A stretch of 22,286 bases of DNA from JBDIVL01 sp039794405 (GTDB lineage Bacteria > Planctomycetota > Brocadiia > Brocadiales > Brocadiaceae). Made by a program: the position numbers and the translations under genes. Where the stretch lies: assembly GCA_039794405.1 (NCBI GenBank), contig JBDIVL010000059.1, positions 1 to 22,286 on the forward strand, read 5' to 3'. Shown in pieces: positions 15,118-22,286 of the stretch (the stretch's first letter is position 1; each line of letters opens with the position of its first letter). The notes under the pieces are model-generated. The model worked only from the letters and a program-made list of their open reading frames with translations, was not told the DNA's origin and did not search any database.

Positions 15118-16272
15118 ATGAAAGATTTATTTGAAATACTTTGGCAAAGGGAAGAAATGAAGCCTTTCAGAAAACAAAACCAGGTAAAATATACCCTGGA
15201 AGGAACACTTAACAATATCATTCACCATTTAAACAATAATATAACCTCATACCCCCGAAGAACACCGGGCAAACTGAAAATAGAAGGAAAAACACTACAC
15301 TATGCTGACCTTCATAGTTTTTATCATCAGGCACTCCAGATTTTTGGTTCCAACCTGTATCAGTTCGATACAGACAAGGAGCGCCCTGTAATTCTTGATT
15401 GCGGTGCACACATCGGCCTTGCATCCCTCTACTTCGCAACAAGATATCCCAATGCCAGGATATATGCCTATGAGGCTGATACTGCGATTGCAAAAATGCT
15501 GGCTGATAATGTAAAAGAATTTGGCTTAAGGCAGGTTACAGTCCACCCACAGGCTATATGGATTCATACCGATGGGATATCCTTTAATAATTCAGGCGAT
15601 GACTCTGGGCATATAGATGAAAAGCAAGAAACAAAGCCGAAAACATCTTCCTTCAGATTGAAAGATTTTCTATCAGATAATTGCGTCGATTTACTTAAAT
15701 TAGATATTGAGGGTGCCGAATACGAGGTTATCAAAGATTGTGATGGTGTTTTATCCAACGTTTCCAATATTATCATGGAAGTTCACAAATTTACTAAAAG
15801 TAATGGTTCGTTGGGTAATCTCTTAAGCATACTGGAACGAAACGGGTTTGATTACACACTGGGTGATCTGCACCCGGCAATGTGGCTTGAATCTTCTGTA
15901 AAGCCTCCATTTTCTGCCTGCAAAACTGACAAGTACATTATTACAATATTTGCCTGGCTTAAAAAAACATCCGAACAAGAAAAAGAGACTGGGAAATCAT
16001 ATAAAACGTCTTCAAATATAGATCTTTTATTGAAGGCCAGCAAACTTCTCAATATCCATAGTAACGCTGAAGCATTAGAAACTCTGACACAAATAGTTAG
16101 AGAAGGATCCGCAAATAATGACATATACTATGCAATCGCAGTTGTTCATGCACGGATGAAAAACTATGATGACGCCCTACTTGCCCTGTCGAAATTGTCA
16201 CAAAAGGATAAATTATATACACAAGCTCAAACTCTTCTAAAGTCTATTAACTACCAAAAGCAATTATCTTGA
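15118..16272 (+). CDS. FkbM family methyltransferase with C-terminal TPR repeats
   Basis: Up to 384 residues. The FkbM SAM-dependent methyltransferase domain (about 88-285) shows motif I ILDCGAHIGLAS (92-103), the acidic Y-E-A-D after strand 2 (E119), LLKLDIEGAEYEVI (192-205) and IIMEVHKF (218-225), the usual FkbM pattern. FkbM enzymes mostly O-methylate sugars. After a charged linker (284-300), residues 301-380 form two to three TPR-like helical pairs, including YYAIAVVHARMKNYDDALLA. The true start is unclear. ATG 15118 lies in sequence that looks like another gene's tail, and ATG 15157 or 15280s codons could also serve; the methyltransferase core is unaffected. The same methyltransferase/TPR association recurs in the giant gene downstream, so the TPR part may link partner proteins of one glycan-assembly complex. 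Confidence 0.8.
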   Translation: MKDLFEILWQREEMKPFRKQNQVKYTLEGTLNNIIHHLNNNITSYPRRTPGKLKIEGKTLHYADLHSFYHQALQIFGSNLYQFDTDKERPVILDCGAHIGLASLYFATRYPNARIYAYEADTAIAKMLADNVKEFGLRQVTVHPQAIWIHTDGISFNNSGDDSGHIDEKQETKPKTSSFRLKDFLSDNCVDLLKLDIEGAEYEVIKDCDGVLSNVSNIIMEVHKFTKSNGSLGNLLSILERNGFDYTLGDLHPAMWLESSVKPPFSACKTDKYIITIFAWLKKTSEQEKETGKSYKTSSNIDLLLKASKLLNIHSNAEALETLTQIVREGSANNDIYYAIAVVHARMKNYDDALLALSKLSQKDKLYTQAQTLLKSINYQKQLS

Positions 16273-16280
16273 AGAACATC

Positions 16281-16376
16281 ATGAACAAGAAAAATTTAAT
16301 AAAAATCAATTCTAAAAATTTTTCAGAAAAGGTGTTGCCCGTACAGGTAGGAAGATATTTCTTTAAAGATATTTAG
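16281..16376 (+). other. Possible 31-codon peptide or remnant
   Basis: ATG 16281 to TAG 16374-16376 gives a 31-residue basic peptide ending LPVQVGRYFFKDI. There is no strong ribosome site. The VGRYFF ending faintly recalls the first strand of GT4 glycosyltransferases, so it may be a remnant of one. The rest of the 181-base gap up to the next gene holds nothing I recognise. Confidence 0.15.
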
Positions 16377-16442
16377 AATAATTGAAAACAAATCATGCCT
16401 ACATATTCACAAGCTAAGGAGATTGAAAAACAGCAAATGCAT

Positions 16443-16448
16443 GAGGAG
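16443..16448 (+). promoter_or_regulatory. Ribosome binding site GAGGAG of the giant glycosyltransferase gene
   Basis: GAGGAG lies 5 bases before ATG 16454 and fixes this start. The gene is preceded by a 181-base gap, so it may have its own promoter, but I see no clear -35/-10 pair. Confidence 0.7.
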
Positions 16449-16453
16449 AACAA

Positions 16454-19400
16454 ATGAAAAAACTCCAATCCATCTTAAATGAACCATTATCATTCTTCGA
16501 ATTAGCAGGTGTCTCATTTCCCTATAAAATAGTTCAGATTGCGGACCACCAAATAACCGGTGGTGCTGCCATTGCAGGACACCGTTTATTTACAGGCTTG
16601 AAGAAGAAAGGTGTTGATGTTAAGCTGATACCCTTCGTTAATCCAACACATAATGAAGAAGGATGTCACAGTTGGCATCAAATATTTAGTGACCAGAGAT
16701 ACGTGCCCAGCCATACCTTTTCAGATGGAAAACTCAACAAAAAACAAAACTGGGTTGAGATTATATCGTCAGTGTTACAAAAAGAGCAACCTCACATCAT
16801 TAACTTACACAATCTTCACGGATCAATACACTTTCGTGAAGTTCCCTTTGAGGTGCTGGACGCAATGGCTTCAAAATCCCAACTGGTATTTACTCTTCAC
16901 GATATGTGGTTGTTGACAGGGCGTTGTGCTTATTCGACAAATTGTTTGAAATTTATAGACGAAACATGCAACGAAGAATGTCCAACGTCAAATGAGTATC
17001 CCCAACTCACTCCCAATTTGATTGCAAAAGCGCTTAGAATAAAGAAAGATTTTTTTAAAAGACATCCAGAATCGGTCATTGTAACACCTTCCAAATGGCT
17101 TGCAAGCGAAGTTGAGAAAAGTTTTCTTAAAGAACTGAGAATTGAAGTTATTCCCTACGGTATTGATTTATCAGTTTACCAACCAGCCCAAAACAGAAAA
17201 GAGCTTAGAAATGCAATGGGCATTGAGGATTCGGAATTTGTTTTACTGGTAGCTGCGGCCAACCTATCTGATCCCCGCAAAGGGATGCGTCTTCTTTGGG
17301 ATGCATTGTCTAGAATTAAAGACAATTTTACACTATTAATCGTCGGCAGAAGAGAAGCCATTCCACAACTACCTGATAACATCAAGCTAATAGATTTAGG
17401 TTTTGTTAATAATCAGTCTGAAATGTCCCGCATCTATTCTTCAGCAGACATTTTTGTTACCCCCACGCTGGCAGATAACTTGCCCTGTGTTCTCATTGAA
17501 TCCATAGCCTGCGGCACACCATGTCTCGGATTTAATATTGGTGGAGTCCCTGAGGTTATAAGACCGGGATTAACAGGTTGGATCGTTTCGGATATTTCTG
17601 TAGCTTCTTTAACTGAAGCAATACAAGGCATTCTTGTCAATAATGACAATGCAAAACGTTTAAGGACAACATGCAGGGATATTGCGGAGAAAGAATATTC
17701 TTCAGACCTTCAGGTTGAACGTTATAAACTGCTTTTTTTTGATCTTTTGTCCAAAAGTCCAGGAATTTCTCCTAAACAATTTATATATCATACAAGTCGG
17801 AATGTTGTTGTCCCCAATACTCAAGAAAAATTATGTTCTGTAGATCATCTTAATCTTCAGGCCAAACAAGCATTACAAAACGGTTACATCCAAAGGGCAA
17901 AAGAACTATTAACTAAAGTTCTTAACCAGTCACCAAACAACATAAAAGCCCTTAACAATCTCGCCGTAACGAAAATACTCGAAAAAGATTGGGACTTTGC
18001 ACGAAATACTTTACAAAAAGTTCTTGAACTCGACCCCTCTAACAATGTTGCACTTGAGAATGTTAAATACTTAGAGAATCAGGTATCTTCACATAAATCA
18101 CTTTTAGAAGCTGAGAAACTAATTGAACAAAAGGAATTTCCAAAGGCACGTGAGATATTGGAGAATATATTAGAAATTGATGATAAGCACATTGAAGCGC
18201 TTAATGATCTTGCAGTTATAGAAATCTCAGAAAACAACTTATCTAAAGCAAGGGATATCCTAAACAAGATTTTACAAATCGACTCGTTAAATCAAATCGC
18301 TAAAGAAAATCTGGAATACCTCGACCGGCAAAGTCGTACAATTGTGAATAATTCTCACTCTAATATAACATACCAGGCTATCGGACAGGCAAATCGCTTA
18401 GAAGAAGAGCAAAATTCATGCAATGGCAAAAGACAGATCAACGAGGGAAAAAACATAGAGAAAGAAATCCTTTCATCTAAGTTCCACCAACTTGATAACA
18501 AAATGGTTGCCACATATGTACAACCACCTATGGGTAATACGGAAAACTACATTTCTGTTAAACCTATTGAAGCTTTTGGTTTCCTAATTTCCTCTTATGA
18601 AGCATTGAAAGATTACCACATAGAAGGTTTTGGGTCTGGCTTTTCTGCGGCAGAAGCTATTTTAAAACACATCGTTACAAATAAATTCCAAAGTCCTTTT
18701 AATATTAATAAAAATATTTGGCTGAAAATCGTTGCGCTTCCGGTTAAGTGTGAAATATCTTCTATGGTTGACGGCACACATTTTGACGAGTCTAAACCTG
18801 CATCAGCAGAAGATATTAGTCCTGATTTTGTGAGGACCGAAGGAGCAGAAAGAATCAATGCAATTCACGCTTACGCGAAAAAGATGTCAAAAGGCGATAC
18901 AGATTTTGGTCAACCACTTTACGTAACCGGCGCTGTTCTCAAACAGATGGGAGCAAATGCCAACCCTAACGGGATATATATGATGGATGGTGCGCGCAGG
19001 ATTGTTGCAAACGCCTTAAATCACAAAAGATATATCTCTATTCAGTTACTAATCCTTGAAGAAGAGTATCCTCTCCTTTTGGGTAATACAACTGTCCAGA
19101 TACTGAAGCAAAAATTAGCTGCACTTTCCTGGTTTGATAAGTACCAATCAATACCACTTGTTGGCATATCGGGACAGAGAACACTCAAAAGGTTTGATTT
19201 AATCCCGATGGATAACCTACGAGATCAGATAGTAATGGATTTTGGATGCAATACCGGCCAGGCATGTCTCAAAGCAATACAGGCAGGAGCAAAGGAGATA
19301 ATTGGTATTGAGGGTATGAAAGATACCTGGGAAGTTGCTATCCAGATAAAAGACTTCGTTGGTTTTAAAAATCTCAATTACCTGAATGTTAATTTCAACG

Positions 19401-22286
19401 ACCCGCATTTTGATAAGCCAATTGACAGCTTTTTCCCAGACCAGGTAGATTATTCCTTCTTTTTCTCTGTTTACAGAACCAAGGAACTAACACAAAGGGA
19501 GAGACTTTTCCGATATATTATTAATAAAACAAAAAAAGGTATTTTCTTTGAAGGTCACGCTCATTCCGTAATAGACACAATTGAATACTACGATTGGTTG
19601 TTTGATTGCTTCGGCCTAAAGTATAAATTTCTTGGATACAGTGAAGGAAATTTAAGACCGCTTTTTTATTTACCCATTGATAAAAAAAGCACCTCCATTC
19701 TTGATAGTACAACCCCTGTTAATAGCGAAAGGGAATCTTTTAATACAGACGCCATACAATCAACTAATTATCTCGTATCCGCAATTGTCTCGACCTATAA
19801 AAGTGAAAAGTTTATACAAGGAAAAATTGAAGACCTCCTCAGCCAATCCCTGGGTGATCGATTGGAGATCATTATCATCGATAGCAATTCACCCGAAAAT
19901 GAGCGTGAGATTGTTGGAAAATATGTAAGATATCATAAGAACATTAAATATATTAGAACGGACATCAGGGAAACAGTCTATGGGGCATGGAATAGGGGTA
20001 TAAAAGCAGCATCAGGGAAATATATTACCAATGCAAATACAGATGATCGCCTAAGGTCAGACGCTCTGGAAATTCTTGCCAACGAACTGGAGAAGCATTC
20101 TGATATTGCATTGGTATACGCAGATTTTTTTATCACCAATTTCGAAAATATGACAATAAATTCGTACATACGGTGTGGATATAGTATAAAACCCGATTTT
20201 AGCCCTGACATCATGTTGCATGGATGCCATATGGGACCACAACCAATGTGGAGAAAAGAAATTCACGATGAAATTGGTTATTTTGACGAGAAATTAACCG
20301 CTGCGGGGGATTATGAATTTTGGTGCCGAACGGCTACAAAATACAAAATGAAGCACATACCTGAGTTCCTGGGTTTATATTACAATAATCAAGAAAGTGT
20401 TACGAACACGAATATTGAAATAGGGGTACAAGAATCTGCAAAGGTTAAAAGAATGTATAAAACAAAATTCCCCATTCCAAGGATGGATTTACCTACAGGA
20501 TACTATTACAGAAAAATGGTTCCAAAAAATAAATATGTAAATATTTGTATGGTTACTTTTAACAGGCTTGAGTTTACTAAAAAAGCAGTTGAAAGTCTTG
20601 TTCGATATACGAGATATCCTCATGTCATAACTATTGTTGATAATAATAGTCAAGATGGCAGTAAAGAATATTTACAGGAATTAAAACGAAAAGGCATCAT
20701 TAAAAACCTGGTATTACTCGAAGATAATATTGGAGTTGCAAAGGCTTCAAACATTGCATGGAGCCGTGAACCAGAGGCGGAGTACTATCTTAAATTAGAT
20801 AACGATATCATCATCCAAAAAACTGATTGGCTGTCCCCCATGGTTGAAGCTATCGACAACATCCCTAAATTGGGAGCCATTGGCTATAATTTTGAATCTG
20901 TTAGCTATCCATTAGAAACCATTCAGGGTGGTTATCGTCTTAGAGTCAAAAGAAATGCAAATATTGGAGGAGCCTGTTACCTTATTCCCAAAAGAGTAGA
21001 AAGAATACTAGGATACTGGTGTGAAGATTATGGTTTGTATGGTGAGGAAGACGGGGATTACAGTTACAGAATACGTCTTGCAGGGCTGTTTAATGCTTAT
21101 ATGGAAGATGAAGAAATTGGTTTTCATTTACCTGGTGGAAAAGCTGGTAGGATTGACCCACTAACTAAGTCAGCCCTTGATAACGCTGAATTATCGTTGC
21201 ATAGCGAATATCGAATCTGGAAAGACAAGCAACGCCAATTTCTACAAAAAAGAGGAGGCATTCTCGAACGAAATATTATTGCGTACGGAAAACACAGGTC
21301 GCTTTATGTTCCAAGAGGAACATTTTTTGGAAACATCCTCCCTAATATACAAATATTTAAAAGAGACGATTCTATTATTTTCTTAACTTTATCTGGTACG
21401 CTACAACCGGAAGACCTCACAGAAATTGAAAAATGGACAAAAAATAATGCAATAAATTTTCACAATAGTGAAGTAATTATCGAAAATGGCAGAAATATTT
21501 TAAAGTTGACCAAAAATACGTTAGAACTATTCAATAGAGCAAAAGAACCGAGTATTAATCATGAAATAAATCAGCGATGTTTTGATATATCTATTATTAT
21601 TCCTGTCTTTAACAAAGTCGAATACACACAGAAGTGTCTCACAACTCTTATTCAAAATACTCAAGAAGTGCATTATGAGGTAATTATAGTTGATAATGCC
21701 TCGACAGATGGAACCCAGAATTTTCTCAAATCTCTTAACGGTGGTGCCAAAATTATAACCAACAAAGAAAATCTTGGTTTTGCCAGGGCTTGTAATCAAG
21801 GAGCAAAAGTGGCAAGCGGAAAATATTTAGTATTTTTAAACAACGATACCGAGCCACAAATAGGATGGGTTAAAAATGTAATTCGAGATTTTGAAAGAGA
21901 TGATTCTATAGGAATTATCGGAAACAAATTAATTTATCAAGATAACACAATACAACACGCCGGTATAACATTCTTAAAAGTTAATAATAAATATCAATTT
22001 TGGCCGTCTCATCGATATCGTCATAAATCGGGCAATGATGCTCTTGTAAATAACTTTGAAGAAGTTCACGCTGTTACAGGCGCCTGCCTTTTTATTCCAA
22101 AGGATTTATTTAATACTGTTGGTGGTTTCTCAGAAGAATACAAGATGTATTTTGAAGATTTAGATTTGAATCTGAAGGTAAAAAAAACAGGAAAACGAAT
22201 ATTTTATGAACCGGGAAGCATCGTAATCCATCACGAAGGTAAATCAAGTCCGAATCAAATGGAAATTGACAGATTTATGACGATAT
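16454..22286 (+). CDS. Giant multi-domain glycosyltransferase: GT4, TPR, ParB-like, methyltransferase, three GT2 (3' end outside window)
   Basis: Reading from ATG 16454 I find no stop up to the window edge: 1944 codons, with the end missing. Domains in order follow. GT4 glycosyltransferase (about 25-430): GGAAIAGHRL, LHDMWLLTGRC, SDPRKGM, and a donor site LADNLPCVLIESIACGTP with D341 and E349 in the EX7E positions. TPR repeats (about 460-625). ParB-like fold (about 699-874) with MDGARR, R848/R849. SAM methyltransferase (about 905-1080) with MDFGCNTGQA (D929) and E953. GT2-1 (about 1106-1340), NTDD (D1197/D1198). GT2-2 (about 1362-1573), LDND (D1449, D1451). Unassigned linker (1574-1710). GT2-3 (1711 onward), FLNNDTEP (D1798), cut by the edge. 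The protein could add several sugars in order and methylate one. No signal peptide or membrane segment is seen, so it is cytoplasmic. Similar fusions occur in glycan islands for flagellin or surface proteins. Confidence 0.88.
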   Translation, partial: MKKLQSILNEPLSFFELAGVSFPYKIVQIADHQITGGAAIAGHRLFTGLKKKGVDVKLIPFVNPTHNEEGCHSWHQIFSDQRYVPSHTFSDGKLNKKQNWVEIISSVLQKEQPHIINLHNLHGSIHFREVPFEVLDAMASKSQLVFTLHDMWLLTGRCAYSTNCLKFIDETCNEECPTSNEYPQLTPNLIAKALRIKKDFFKRHPESVIVTPSKWLASEVEKSFLKELRIEVIPYGIDLSVYQPAQNRKELRNAMGIEDSEFVLLVAAANLSDPRKGMRLLWDALSRIKDNFTLLIVGRREAIPQLPDNIKLIDLGFVNNQSEMSRIYSSADIFVTPTLADNLPCVLIESIACGTPCLGFNIGGVPEVIRPGLTGWIVSDISVASLTEAIQGILVNNDNAKRLRTTCRDIAEKEYSSDLQVERYKLLFFDLLSKSPGISPKQFIYHTSRNVVVPNTQEKLCSVDHLNLQAKQALQNGYIQRAKELLTKVLNQSPNNIKALNNLAVTKILEKDWDFARNTLQKVLELDPSNNVALENVKYLENQVSSHKSLLEAEKLIEQKEFPKAREILENILEIDDKHIEALNDLAVIEISENNLSKARDILNKILQIDSLNQIAKENLEYLDRQSRTIVNNSHSNITYQAIGQANRLEEEQNSCNGKRQINEGKNIEKEILSSKFHQLDNKMVATYVQPPMGNTENYISVKPIEAFGFLISSYEALKDYHIEGFGSGFSAAEAILKHIVTNKFQSPFNINKNIWLKIVALPVKCEISSMVDGTHFDESKPASAEDISPDFVRTEGAERINAIHAYAKKMSKGDTDFGQPLYVTGAVLKQMGANANPNGIYMMDGARRIVANALNHKRYISIQLLILEEEYPLLLGNTTVQILKQKLAALSWFDKYQSIPLVGISGQRTLKRFDLIPMDNLRDQIVMDFGCNTGQACLKAIQAGAKEIIGIEGMKDTWEVAIQIKDFVGFKNLNYLNVNFNDPHFDKPIDSFFPDQVDYSFFFSVYRTKELTQRERLFRYIINKTKKGIFFEGHAHSVIDTIEYYDWLFDCFGLKYKFLGYSEGNLRPLFYLPIDKKSTSILDSTTPVNSERESFNTDAIQSTNYLVSAIVSTYKSEKFIQGKIEDLLSQSLGDRLEIIIIDSNSPENEREIVGKYVRYHKNIKYIRTDIRETVYGAWNRGIKAASGKYITNANTDDRLRSDALEILANELEKHSDIALVYADFFITNFENMTINSYIRCGYSIKPDFSPDIMLHGCHMGPQPMWRKEIHDEIGYFDEKLTAAGDYEFWCRTATKYKMKHIPEFLGLYYNNQESVTNTNIEIGVQESAKVKRMYKTKFPIPRMDLPTGYYYRKMVPKNKYVNICMVTFNRLEFTKKAVESLVRYTRYPHVITIVDNNSQDGSKEYLQELKRKGIIKNLVLLEDNIGVAKASNIAWSREPEAEYYLKLDNDIIIQKTDWLSPMVEAIDNIPKLGAIGYNFESVSYPLETIQGGYRLRVKRNANIGGACYLIPKRVERILGYWCEDYGLYGEEDGDYSYRIRLAGLFNAYMEDEEIGFHLPGGKAGRIDPLTKSALDNAELSLHSEYRIWKDKQRQFLQKRGGILERNIIAYGKHRSLYVPRGTFFGNILPNIQIFKRDDSIIFLTLSGTLQPEDLTEIEKWTKNNAINFHNSEVIIENGRNILKLTKNTLELFNRAKEPSINHEINQRCFDISIIIPVFNKVEYTQKCLTTLIQNTQEVHYEVIIVDNASTDGTQNFLKSLNGGAKIITNKENLGFARACNQGAKVASGKYLVFLNNDTEPQIGWVKNVIRDFERDDSIGIIGNKLIYQDNTIQHAGITFLKVNNKYQFWPSHRYRHKSGNDALVNNFEEVHAVTGACLFIPKDLFNTVGGFSEEYKMYFEDLDLNLKVKKTGKRIFYEPGSIVIHHEGKSSPNQMEIDRFMTI

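Noticed and set aside
16653..16916. 87-codon + frame
   Set aside because: Out-of-frame shadow within the GT4 domain of the giant gene. The same applies to + frames at 19677-19928 and 21177-21386.

Overview
The window is AT-rich (roughly 40% GC by eye). Every convincing gene lies on the + strand. Almost all of it is a surface-glycan biosynthesis locus, with a short accessory stretch at the left edge. The organism cannot be fixed from sequence alone. The Gram-negative-style glycan genes, very large multi-domain glycosyltransferases and decayed intergenic repeats would suit an environmental bacterium, for example an anammox-type planctomycete, a Nitrospirota or a deltaproteobacterium. This is a low-confidence inference.

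Left edge (1-1691): a HepT-like HEPN domain protein, possibly shortened at its N-terminus, followed by about 1.3 kb without a credible gene. That gap holds a diverged direct repeat (668-739 and 882-955) and a pyrimidine-rich degenerate simple repeat (about 1270-1380).

Central operon (1692-14047): twelve tightly packed or overlapping genes. They encode a LegB-type sugar-nucleotide 4,6-dehydratase, a sugar-1-phosphate nucleotidylyltransferase, a DegT/LegC-type aminotransferase, a PIG-L deacetylase, two zinc-ribbon methyltransferases flanking a sulfotransferase, two radical SAM/SPASM proteins, a NeuB-type synthase with a SAF domain, an SpsF-type cytidylyltransferase, a PseG/SpsG-like protein and a WbqC-family protein. 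Together they read as synthesis and activation of a nonulosonic (sialic-acid-like) sugar related to legionaminic acid. Usual steps are replaced or absent: no hydrolysing 2-epimerase (LegG/NeuC) and no N-acetyltransferase (LegH) is seen. PIG-L, WbqC and two radical SAM enzymes are present instead, so the final sugar is probably not standard.

Right region (14048-22286): a damaged stretch with remnants of coding sequence (14048-14377), a glycan-cluster protein of unknown function that appears to have lost its C-terminal part by a deletion and frame change (14378-15007), and an FkbM methyltransferase carrying TPR repeats. The last gene is a giant frame, open from ATG 16454 to the window edge (at least 1944 residues). 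It combines a GT4 glycosyltransferase, TPR repeats, a ParB-like fold, a SAM methyltransferase and three GT2 glycosyltransferases. The likely overall role is building and decorating (methylating, sulfating) a complex glycan on a surface protein or polysaccharide. The target, such as flagellin, S-layer or O-antigen, is not in the window.
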